Assembly: GCF_001895085.1 (NCBI RefSeq)
Contig: NZ_BDFD01000010.1
Location: forward strand, 31,603 to 95,602
DNA from: Mariprofundus micogutta
GTDB lineage: Bacteria > Pseudomonadota > Zetaproteobacteria > Mariprofundales > Mariprofundaceae
Reading direction: 5' to 3'
DNA: 64,000 bases
The notes beneath the pieces were generated by a model. It worked only from the letters and a program-made list of their open reading frames with translations. It was not told the DNA's origin and did not search any database. Position numbers and translations under genes: made by a program. Of the stretch, positions 37,459 through 44,972 are shown piece after piece (positions within the stretch are counted from its first letter, which is position 1; each line of letters opens with the position of its first letter).

Positions 37459-38025
37459 ATGTTTAAAACCACAGACTTGTATGATGACTATCTGGAGGCA
37501 TTGCAGGTTGCAGCGCCTGTTTTTCGTGATTTTGGTGGTCGGCAATCGTTTTCCGGTCAGATTGTTACGCTCAAGGCATTGGAAGATAATACCTTTCTAA
37601 AAGCCGCATTTGAGACAGATGGCAGGGGTAAAGTGCTGGTGGTGGATTCAGCAGCTTCTATGCGTTGCGCCATGATGGGTGATGTGATGGCCTCTCTTGG
37701 CGCTTCCAATGGTTGGGAAGGTGTGATTATCAATGGCTGTATTCGTGACTCAGCTGATGTGGCCAAGGTGGATCTGGGTGTGAAGGCATTGGCAACAATT
37801 CCTCGCAAAACAACAAAGCGCAATCAGGGCGTCATGGATATCCCGCTTCGCTTTGCTGATGTCGTGTTTAATCCGGGTGAATATGTGTATGCTGATGAAG
37901 ATGGTATCGTGCTTTCAGAGAAACCGGTGGTCAGATCCAAGGATATTCTGAAAAACTGCGTCCTGCACTCTTTCAGTGTACCTATAGCTTTGGTTGAAAA
38001 GTCGATTATGAGTAAGAGCCAGTAA
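37459..38025 (+). CDS. RraA-family protein (RNase E regulator-like / aldolase-like)
   Basis: About 188 residues from the ATG at 37459 (GGAGGGG upstream). The family motifs VVDSAASMRCAMMGDVMASLGASNGWEGVIINGCIRDSADV and GVKALATIPRKT are clear. The class contains RraA, which inhibits RNase E, and HMG/oxaloacetate aldolase-decarboxylases of the same fold. GDxxxxxA plus RD are the residues that bind metal and substrate in the aldolase members; this copy has GDVMASLGA and IRD. Oxaloacetate decarboxylation by this family has been reported, which is notable beside oadGAB, but I do not decide between the two roles. Confidence 0.85.
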   Translation: MFKTTDLYDDYLEALQVAAPVFRDFGGRQSFSGQIVTLKALEDNTFLKAAFETDGRGKVLVVDSAASMRCAMMGDVMASLGASNGWEGVIINGCIRDSADVAKVDLGVKALATIPRKTTKRNQGVMDIPLRFADVVFNPGEYVYADEDGIVLSEKPVVRSKDILKNCVLHSFSVPIALVEKSIMSKSQ

Positions 38026-38049
38026 TGATACGGGCTCGGGTTGGAGTTG

Positions 38050-38823
38050 ATGAAATTTAGAGAATGGATCATGAAGAGAAATCCTATTTTTGGCAGTCAC
38101 TGGCAGAGAGTAGGCTTGTTAAGGCTCGTGCTTCCAGCCATTGGCATGTATCTGGTTATTCCGGTTTACCTGTTCCTGCATCTCATTTGTATCAAGCTAC
38201 TGTATAATCTTATGGTTTGCCCGCTGCTTGGAGTAGAGCGGATAAACTTAAGAAACTATATCATCATTGACCGGCATCTGATCCCCGGCATTTCAATGAC
38301 TGCCAGATTTCACTGTGTTTACTGTGGTTATGCAAATGGCTTATGCGTTGCCATGGGGGTTCTGCTGACCCATGTTTCTACCGAGGCCAGAATTTCAACA
38401 ACTGGTTTTTCCCGGGGTTTGGTGATGGGCTTGTATCTGTTTACATCATTTCTTTCTGCTTTATGCCAATCAATTGTTATTTTTATGTATAACATCACCA
38501 TATCTCCACCTTTAGGGCTTCATCGGGTAAGCATGAAAGAAGCGTATGATAAGATGTCAGAAACCGGTTTCGGTGATGAGTTTACAGTTTTTGGCAAGGT
38601 GGGGAGCACATTTCTCCGTTATGAACACAGTTGTGCATTATTGCTTGCGAATGCACTGGAGCAGGTTGAGTCACAGTGGTGTCCGATCAAACATCTGGAT
38701 AAGCGTCCGGAGGTTGTATACCCCGAGCATCATGAGTTTTTTGTTGAAAGATGCGAGTTGTGCGAGTTGAAAAAAATACTTTGCACTGAAGGCAGTGTTT
38801 CTCCCCGGAAGCCCCGCTTTTGA
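38050..38823 (+). CDS. Membrane protein with CxxCxYANG motif, function unknown
   Basis: About 257 residues. Hydrophobic segments at about 20-48 and 115-148 surround a conserved-looking segment, RHLIPGISMTARFHCVYCGYANGLCVAM. The C-terminus has QWCPIKH and VERCELCELKKILC. The YCxYANG and YWCPIKH pair occurs in proteobacterial proteins of unknown function, sometimes near redox genes; metal or cluster binding by the cysteines is likely but unproven. ATG 38050 is preferred over TTG 38041. It follows the RraA gene by 24 bases. Confidence 0.62.
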   Translation: MKFREWIMKRNPIFGSHWQRVGLLRLVLPAIGMYLVIPVYLFLHLICIKLLYNLMVCPLLGVERINLRNYIIIDRHLIPGISMTARFHCVYCGYANGLCVAMGVLLTHVSTEARISTTGFSRGLVMGLYLFTSFLSALCQSIVIFMYNITISPPLGLHRVSMKEAYDKMSETGFGDEFTVFGKVGSTFLRYEHSCALLLANALEQVESQWCPIKHLDKRPEVVYPEHHEFFVERCELCELKKILCTEGSVSPRKPRF

Positions 38824-38949
38824 AGTTTGAAATTATCCTTATCTAATAGTGATTTAGTGCTTATAAGTTAATGCTACATATTTGGCATAAATCATGCTAA
38901 AATTTGGCAGTGATTGTCGTTGTTTCAGGCAGTCTTTCAGAGGTGTATA

Positions 38950-40659
38950 TTGACCTGGCAGATCATTACCGGACTGGCTGGTGGCGTTGGACTGTTCCTG
39001 CTCGGCATGGAATTGATGACCGATGGATTAAAATTGTCGGCTGGAAAGTCTCTGCAGCGCATCCTCAGAAGTTCTACCAAAACCCCGATGAGAGGGGTGT
39101 TATCCGGTGCGCTTATTACGTCGCTTGTACAATCATCCAGTGCTGTAACGGTTGCCACTATCGGCTTTGTGAATGCCGGACTGTTAAAACTCAAACACGC
39201 GATTCGTGTGGCTTATGGTAGTAATCTCGGCACCACCATGACCGGTTGGCTGGTGGCTATCATCGGCTTTCATGTCAATTTGAAAGCCTTTGCGCTACCG
39301 GCAATCGGAGTCGGCATGTTGATGACTCTGCTGATTCAGAATGGTCGTTATGCAGCCCTTGGTAAAGTGATCGCTGGTTTCGGCCTGTTTTTCCTCGGTA
39401 TTGATCTGATGAAATCCGGCTTTGAAGGGCTTGAAGGACTCATCTCTCTCGATGCCATTACTGAGGGTGGACTGTTGAGCCTTATAGTCTTCATTGCTGT
39501 TGGTTTTATGATGACACTGATGATGCAATCTTCCAGTGCTGCGATTGCGATAACCCTGACGGCTGCTGCGGGTGGAGTGATTGGTATTGCATCGGCTGCC
39601 TGCATGGTGATTGGTGCCAATGTGGGTACTACATCGACCGCTGTGATTGCTGCGATTGGTGCCACGCCCAATGCCCGCAGAATGGCTGCCGGACATGTGA
39701 TATTCAATGTGATTACCGGCGTGGCTGCATTATTGCTGTTGCCCTTCCTGTTGTATGCGATTGAATGGCTTCAGGTGTCGGCGGGCATGACTGAAGGTCC
39801 CGCAACATTTCTGGCTCTGTTTCATACCACATTTAATCTGTTGGGCGTCATTCTGCTATGGCCGTTTACCCACAGGCTGGTGAAATTTCTCAAGCGGCAA
39901 TTTGTCGCGGCAGAAGAAGATGAGGCGCAGCCAAAATACCTGGATAACACTCTGATTGGCACGCCGCAGCTGGCTCATGAGGCTTTGATTAAAGAGCTGC
40001 AGCGTATTCAGGCTATTGCCATTCGTATGGCAGAGGATGCAATCAATACAGAGGCCAGCTTGAGTCCACGTATAAAGCTTGATCTGGAGGTGTTGCATAA
40101 ACTATCTGATGCAGTGGGAACATTCTGCTCCAAACTCCGGCGAAAGGATCTTCCGGAAGAGATAGCCGAAGCCCTGCCTCTGGCATTGGCATCCATGCGC
40201 TATTTTATTGATGTGGCTGAAATGGCTGAGGAGATAGATCGTTTGCAGAGTAAAGAGGTTGTGGGTGTATTTGAGGAGTTGGAAGATGCGCTGGCTGAGA
40301 TGCGTCGTCAGGCGATCGCTATTCTGGAAGATGTGAAGCAGGTTGGTACTGATAAGGAAGTTATTCAAAGAGAAGCTGCAGCCATAGCCGCGCTCGGTGA
40401 AAATTACGAGGCGATTAAAACCCGCTTATTGCGCGCCGGAGCCACCGGAAAGTTAACGGCCAGGCACATGGTTTCTTTGATTGAAGTGATGAAAAATATT
40501 GAACGGCAGGTTAATCACTGTGTAAAAGGGCAGTCTACATTGCATCTGTTTGCCCGGCAGGTCTCTCCGGAAGAGGCGTTAGAAGATGATCAGGAAGACG
40601 GTTTGGATGAAGCGAATACTACCCTGGAAAGCGGGGGTGAGGAGCAGGAAAAAGGCTGA
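38950..40659 (+). CDS. Na+/phosphate cotransporter with C-terminal PhoU-like domain
   Basis: About 569 residues. Two inverted Na/Pi repeats carry the QSSSA motifs (SLVQSSSAVTVATIGFVNAG and LMMQSSSAAIAITLTAA) within about nine membrane segments (residues 1-305). A PhoU-like helical domain (about 330-545) follows. It imports phosphate, or exports it, using the Na+ gradient. I prefer the TTG at 38950, with AGAGGTG before it and homology starting there; a TTG at 38914 is the alternative. A Na+ gradient made by OadGAB could drive it. It converges with cbbR. Confidence 0.88.
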   Translation: MTWQIITGLAGGVGLFLLGMELMTDGLKLSAGKSLQRILRSSTKTPMRGVLSGALITSLVQSSSAVTVATIGFVNAGLLKLKHAIRVAYGSNLGTTMTGWLVAIIGFHVNLKAFALPAIGVGMLMTLLIQNGRYAALGKVIAGFGLFFLGIDLMKSGFEGLEGLISLDAITEGGLLSLIVFIAVGFMMTLMMQSSSAAIAITLTAAAGGVIGIASAACMVIGANVGTTSTAVIAAIGATPNARRMAAGHVIFNVITGVAALLLLPFLLYAIEWLQVSAGMTEGPATFLALFHTTFNLLGVILLWPFTHRLVKFLKRQFVAAEEDEAQPKYLDNTLIGTPQLAHEALIKELQRIQAIAIRMAEDAINTEASLSPRIKLDLEVLHKLSDAVGTFCSKLRRKDLPEEIAEALPLALASMRYFIDVAEMAEEIDRLQSKEVVGVFEELEDALAEMRRQAIAILEDVKQVGTDKEVIQREAAAIAALGENYEAIKTRLLRAGATGKLTARHMVSLIEVMKNIERQVNHCVKGQSTLHLFARQVSPEEALEDDQEDGLDEANTTLESGGEEQEKG

Positions 40660-40682
40660 ATATCTAACCTGTTGAATTGCAC

Positions 40683-41621
40683 CTACGGATTATCGCTGTG
40701 GTTGTTTTCCAGAGGTACAATGTTAATTAATGCTTCCGCGTGTTCCAATACATAATTTTTAAATGCTTCGGGGATGGCGGCAAAGCGTTTGCCTTTTCGA
40801 TAAACAATGTGCCACTGGCGCATGATGGGGAAATCTTCGATTTTCAGTACGACAACTCTTTTCAGGGCAAGTTCCATCTCGATGGTATGCAGGGAAACTA
40901 TGCCCAGTCCTAATTCCGCCATGACGGCCTGCTTGATTGCTTCCGAGCGGTTCATCTCCATGCCGGTTGTCAGTTGAAGGTCATGCATGGCGAAAAAGCG
41001 CTCGGCCGCGATACGAGTGCCCGAAGCGCGTTCACGAACAATGAACGGTTCATCTGCCAGGTCTCGTAGTGGAATGACCTTTTTTTGTTTGGCGAGCGGG
41101 TGAGAAGGGGCTGCGATAACGACGAGAGGATTATCCATGAATCGAATACCGGCCAGTCTGGGATCTTTGGGTGGTTTGCCCATGATGACCATATCTGTGG
41201 TGTTATTATTAAGTGCATCAAGCAGGCCGGTACGATTGGTTACAGCAAGTGTAACCTGCGCTCCGGGATAGTCATGATGAAAGGCTGCAATCAATTGAGG
41301 AGCAAAATAGTTGGCTGTTGATGCCATAGTGAGATGGAGTTTACCGCGTTTGAGTCCTTTGAGTTCTTCCAGCATCAGTTCCGCCTCATCCAGTTGCTGG
41401 CGAATCATGCGGGCGTAGTGTAATAATTCACTGCCGGCTTCAGTCAGTGATACCTGTTTACCTTCCCTCTCAAACAGGGGCAGATCGATCTGAAGTTCCA
41501 TCTGTTTAATCTGCATGGAAACTGCCGGTTGGGTCATGAACAGTGCTTTGGCAGCATCGGTGTAACTATTGTGTTCAACGACTGCTTCAAGAATCTTCAG
41601 TTGCTTTAAAGTAATATTCAT
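40683..41621 (-). CDS. cbbR: LysR-type regulator CbbR
   Basis: 312 residues: N-terminal winged helix (TLKQLKILEAVVEHNSYTDAAKALFMTQPAVSMQIKQME) and a periplasmic-binding-like effector domain. It is transcribed divergently from cbbM with a 169-base gap, the classic CbbR arrangement. CbbR proteins activate Calvin-cycle genes in response to metabolites such as RuBP, PEP or NADPH, depending on species. A candidate operator lies in the gap. Confidence 0.92.
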   Translation of the reverse strand: MNITLKQLKILEAVVEHNSYTDAAKALFMTQPAVSMQIKQMELQIDLPLFEREGKQVSLTEAGSELLHYARMIRQQLDEAELMLEELKGLKRGKLHLTMASTANYFAPQLIAAFHHDYPGAQVTLAVTNRTGLLDALNNNTTDMVIMGKPPKDPRLAGIRFMDNPLVVIAAPSHPLAKQKKVIPLRDLADEPFIVRERASGTRIAAERFFAMHDLQLTTGMEMNRSEAIKQAVMAELGLGIVSLHTIEMELALKRVVVLKIEDFPIMRQWHIVYRKGKRFAAIPEAFKNYVLEHAEALINIVPLENNHSDNP

Positions 41622-41633
41622 AAAACCAACCTA

Positions 41634-41678
41634 TAAGTAAAATTGATGTTCCATATCATAACCTTTGATTTTACATTA
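41634..41678. promoter_or_regulatory. Candidate CbbR operator between cbbR and cbbM
   Basis: TAAGTAAAAT (41634-41643) and ATTTTACATTA (41668-41678) form a near-perfect inverted repeat containing TNA-type LysR elements (T-N11-A can be fitted in both arms). It begins 12 bases upstream of the cbbR start, where an autoregulating LysR protein usually binds. Confidence 0.5.
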
Positions 41679-41790
41679 TGGAAGCCACTTCTACACTTCC
41701 CACCATCGCAAAAGAGGGCTAAACTGCTCTACCGCGAAGGAGGGGGGCGCAAGCTTCCTGCTATAAATTAAATTTGGAGGGTACACTCTA

Positions 41791-43206
41791 ATGGATCAAT
41801 CGAATCGTTACGCCGATCTAAGTCTTAAAGAAGAAGATCTGATCGCAGGCGGCAAGCATCTGCTTGTAGCCTATAAACTTATTCCAGCTGAAGGCTATGG
41901 CTTCCTGGAAGTTGCTGCACACGTAGCAGCTGAATCTTCAACCGGTACTAACGTTGAAGTATCAACTACAGATGATTTTACCCGTGGCGTAGATGCACTT
42001 GTATATGAAATCGATGAAACTGCATTTGGTGATCACCCTGTCACTGGCGGCGGTTTGATGAAAATCGCATACCCTGTTGATCTGTTCGATCCGAACCTGA
42101 TCGATGGTCACTTTAATGTTTCACACATGTGGTCTCTGATTCTGGGTAATAACCAGGGTATGGGTGACCATAATGGTCTGCGTATGCTCGACTTCATGGT
42201 TCCTGAAGTCATGATCAAAAACTTCGATGGTCCAAGCACAGGCATTTCTGATATGTGGAAAGTTCTGGGTCGTCCTGAAGTGGATGGTGGTTACATCTCC
42301 GGTACTATCATCAAACCTAAACTGGGCCTGCGTCCTGAGCCGTTTGTTAAAGCTTGTTACCAGTTCTGGCTTGGTGGCGACTTCATCAAGAATGATGAGC
42401 CTCAGGCTAACCAGCCGTTCTGCCCGATGGAAACAGTTATTCCTATGGTTGCTGAGACCATGGATCGTGTGCAGCAGGAAACTGGCGAAGCCAAGATTTT
42501 CTCTGCTAACGCAACTGCTGATTTCCATGGTGAGTGCATCAAGCGTGGTGAGTTCATTCTTGAGTCATTCGCCAAGTACGGTAACGAAAAACATGTTGCT
42601 TTCCTGATCGATGGTTTTGTAACCGGTCCTGCAGGTGTAACTACTGCACGTCGTGCATTCCCTGACACATTCCTGCACTTCCACCGTGCCGGTCATGGTG
42701 CTGTAACTTCTTACAAATCACCAATGGGCATGGATCCACTCTGCTACATGAAGATTTCTCGTCTCTCCGGCGCTTCCGGTATCCACACTGGTACCATGGG
42801 CTACGGTAAGATGGAAGGTCACGGTAATGAAACTGTACTGGCATACATGCTTGAGCGTGATGAGTGCATGGGTCACTACTTCAACCAGAAATGGTATGGC
42901 ATGAAGCCTACTGCTCCAATCATCTCCGGTGGTATGAACGCACTGCGTCTGCCAGGTTTCTTCGAAAACCTTGGCCATGGCAACGTGATTAACACTTGTG
43001 GTGGTGGTTCATTCGGTCACATCGACAGCCCTGCTGCTGGCGCCAAGTCTCTTAGCCAGGCATACGAGTGCTGGACTTCTGGTACTGATCCAATCGAATA
43101 CGCCAAGACTCATAACGAGTTTGCACGTGCATTCGATTCATTCCCGGGCGATGCCGACAAGATCTACGGCGACGACTGGCGTGAGAAAATCGGCGCTCAT
43201 AAATAA
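41791..43206 (+). CDS. cbbM: Ribulose bisphosphate carboxylase/oxygenase, form II
   Basis: 471 residues, the form II size, and no small-subunit gene follows. The active-site lysine that is carbamylated lies in [10 protein letters not shown] (K200), with the metal-binding D and E just after it. [10 protein letters not shown] and HFHRAGHGA are also intact. GGAGG at 41776-41780 precedes the ATG. It fixes CO2 onto RuBP in the cytoplasm; form II enzymes suit high CO2 and low O2. It is regulated by the divergent cbbR, and the activase genes cbbQO are 9.7 kb away. A strong terminator follows. Confidence 0.98.
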   Translation: MDQSNRYADLSLKEEDLIAGGKHLLVAYKLIPAEGYGFLEVAAHVAAESSTGTNVEVSTTDDFTRGVDALVYEIDETAFGDHPVTGGGLMKIAYPVDLFDPNLIDGHFNVSHMWSLILGNNQGMGDHNGLRMLDFMVPEVMIKNFDGPSTGISDMWKVLGRPEVDGGYISGTIIKPKLGLRPEPFVKACYQFWLGGDFIKNDEPQANQPFCPMETVIPMVAETMDRVQQETGEAKIFSANATADFHGECIKRGEFILESFAKYGNEKHVAFLIDGFVTGPAGVTTARRAFPDTFLHFHRAGHGAVTSYKSPMGMDPLCYMKISRLSGASGIHTGTMGYGKMEGHGNETVLAYMLERDECMGHYFNQKWYGMKPTAPIISGGMNALRLPGFFENLGHGNVINTCGGGSFGHIDSPAAGAKSLSQAYECWTSGTDPIEYAKTHNEFARAFDSFPGDADKIYGDDWREKIGAHK

Positions 43207-43233
43207 GCTCCGACTTCATAGTCGAAAAATGAG

Positions 43234-43263
43234 AGGCCTCCGCGAAAGCGGGGGCCTTTTTTT
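43234..43263 (+). terminator. Rho-independent terminator of cbbM
   Basis: A 10-bp stem (AGGCCTCCGC / GCGGGGGCCT, one T-G pair) closed by a GAAA tetraloop and followed by seven T. It makes cbbM monocistronic. Confidence 0.92.
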
Positions 43264-43544
43264 GCTTTATTGTGTCGTCCTGAAACAGGTTGACGTTTTT
43301 TAGGACGAGATATATCCGATAGTATCTTGGATGTAGAACTCAAGTTGCTTTGGTTCGTTTCTTTTCTGGAAAAGTTGGAACAAATACCCCAGCCATAATA
43401 GTAAGACCGGAAACGCATTTAGTTCTTATTTACAAAGACTGTTTACCGCACTTCCGCGATGAACCTTTTTTATGAGTGTCTTGTTGCACTGGAATTTGAG
43501 CAGTAGTTGTTTCAGAATGAATCGACTGAAACAGGAGGCCTTGT
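43264..43544. other. Intergenic region between cbbM terminator and the cNMP-binding gene
   Basis: No gene larger than the leader peptide is supported. TCGTCCT (43275-43281) / AGGACGA (43302-43308) is an inverted repeat of unknown meaning just after the terminator. GTTTCAG (43509-43515) / CTGAAAC (43526-43532) is a second, spaced by ten bases and close to the leader-peptide ribosome binding site, where a repressor or RNA hairpin could act. Confidence 0.4.
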
Positions 43545-43580
43545 ATGGCAGTTCGTTCGATATTCAGGATGATGCGCTAA
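43545..43580 (+). CDS. Putative leader peptide (11 aa) coupled to the cNMP-binding gene
   Basis: ATG with a perfect AGGAGG (43533-43538) upstream encodes MAVRSIFRMMR and stops one base before the ATG of the next gene (TAATATG). The next gene has no comparable ribosome binding site of its own, so its translation may depend on ribosomes finishing this peptide. Confidence 0.4.
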   Translation: MAVRSIFRMMR

Positions 43581-43581
43581 T

Positions 43582-44052
43582 ATGACCGGGTTAGAAGCGA
43601 TTGATGACAAAATTGCCATGATGCAGTCGATGCCGGTTTTCGGCGGTGTATCGGGAGAAGCGCTGAAGTTTTTGTTGTCCTTGTCAGAGCGGCGCAATTT
43701 CAATCGATGGGATTACATCTTTCATGAGGGTGATACTGCTGCCTCCATGTTTGTGATTCAGTCAGGAGAGGTTGCAGTTCTCAAATTGCGTGAAGAGCAT
43801 GAACTGCTTCTCAAAGAACTGCAGCAGGGCGACTGTTTCGGTGAGATGGCTCTGCTCGACTTGTATTCACGCAGTTGTTCAGTACAGGCGTTGAATGATG
43901 TTGAAGTCATCGAAATCAGTCAGAGCGCGGTCTTTAAGCTGCACGAGCACAATCTTGAACAGTTCACCATTATCCAGATGAATATCGGCCGCGAGATCAG
44001 TCGGCGTTTACGCCTGACCGGCGATCAATTGTTTCTTGCCACGCAGGCTTAG
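43582..44052 (+). CDS. Cyclic nucleotide-binding domain protein without DNA-binding domain
   Basis: 156 residues, nearly all one cNMP-binding beta-barrel (about 15-135). The phosphate-binding cassette region is GDCFGEMALLDLYSRSCSV: FGEMALL is conserved and an Arg is present (SRS). Unlike Crp/Fnr, there is no helix-turn-helix after the barrel, only a helical end (NIGREISRRLRLTGDQL), so it must act through protein partners. A class III cyclase is encoded 5 kb away. Confidence 0.85.
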   Translation: MTGLEAIDDKIAMMQSMPVFGGVSGEALKFLLSLSERRNFNRWDYIFHEGDTAASMFVIQSGEVAVLKLREEHELLLKELQQGDCFGEMALLDLYSRSCSVQALNDVEVIEISQSAVFKLHEHNLEQFTIIQMNIGREISRRLRLTGDQLFLATQA

Positions 44053-44241
44053 GAACATTTGATTGTCTGTTGTCGTGAGTTTTTTGAGTTCTCGTTGATA
44101 TTCTCTTGAAATATGTCTTCGGCGTATTTGCTTCGTGAGAAAGGGACCTCCGGGAAAGCGGCAGGGCTTGCTGAGAATGAATTCATCCGGCTAGTATGTT
44201 AAATAACTATATGGTTTTTTATACGGCAAGGCAGGTGGTGA

Positions 44242-44868
44242 TTGGATCAGTCAGTTAAGTTTTGGGACAAGATAGCGGAGAAGTATTCGAAGCAGCCAGT
44301 TGCCGATGAAGTTTCGTATCAGAAGAAGCTGAAAGTTACGCAAGCTTACTTCAAGTCGGATATGCAAGTACTGGAACTGGGTTGCGGAACAGGCTCGACA
44401 GCTATTGTTCATGCGCCGTTTGTGGAGCATATCCGGGCTGTTGATGTTTCACCGAACATGATTGAAATTGCCAAGCGTAAAGCTGAGGCAAAACAGATCG
44501 CTAATATCACATTTGAAGTGTCGGCTGTGGAAAGTCTGAACGTTGTAGATGAAAGTATGGATGTGGTGATGGCACATAGCCTGTTGCACCTGCTGGAAGG
44601 TAAGGAAGCAGTTATTGCCAGAATATTCGAGATGCTCAAACCGGGCGGCCTGTTTGTCAGCAGTACGATGTGCATGAACGATGCGATGTGGTTTCTGAAA
44701 CCGGTGATTCCGATGATGCGTCTGTTCGGGAAGGCGCCGGAAGTGGTGAGGTTCTTTTCCGCCAAACAGCTATTAAAGAGCGTCACCGATGCCGGATTCG
44801 AGATCAACTACAAGTGGCATCCCGGCAAAACAAAGGCTGTATTTATCGTTGCAAAGAAACCTGACTAG
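44242..44868 (+). CDS. Class I SAM-dependent methyltransferase
   Basis: 208 residues from a TTG (GGCAGGTGG upstream). SAM motif I is VLELGCGTGSTA (about residues 40-51); then RAVDVSPNMIEIAK (motif II) and MDVVMAHSLLHLLEG (motif IV), as in UbiE/COQ5-type enzymes. The C-terminal half has a hydrophobic MWFLKPVIPMMRLFG stretch, suggestive of a lipid or membrane-bound substrate. The acceptor is unknown. Confidence 0.8.
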   Translation: MDQSVKFWDKIAEKYSKQPVADEVSYQKKLKVTQAYFKSDMQVLELGCGTGSTAIVHAPFVEHIRAVDVSPNMIEIAKRKAEAKQIANITFEVSAVESLNVVDESMDVVMAHSLLHLLEGKEAVIARIFEMLKPGGLFVSSTMCMNDAMWFLKPVIPMMRLFGKAPEVVRFFSAKQLLKSVTDAGFEINYKWHPGKTKAVFIVAKKPD

Positions 44869-44937
44869 ATATCAGTTTGTGGCTGAAGTAACCGGTAGAG
44901 GCAGCCAGTTCAAGCATAGGATGGCAGTGTCAGGCAG

Positions 44938-44964
44938 AAAAAAGGGCGACCATATTGGCCGCCC
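44938..44964 (-). terminator. Rho-independent terminator of ppdK
   Basis: On the minus strand, GGGCGGCCA / TGGTCGCCC pairs over nine positions with one mismatch, followed by a run of T (44938-44943 on the plus strand is A). It begins 9 bases after the ppdK stop. Confidence 0.85.
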
Positions 44965-44972
44965 TCTGTATT

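Noticed and set aside
37274..37600. 108-codon frame overlapping the RraA-like gene
   Set aside because: It runs out of frame into the clear RraA coding region; the first part has no ribosome binding site.
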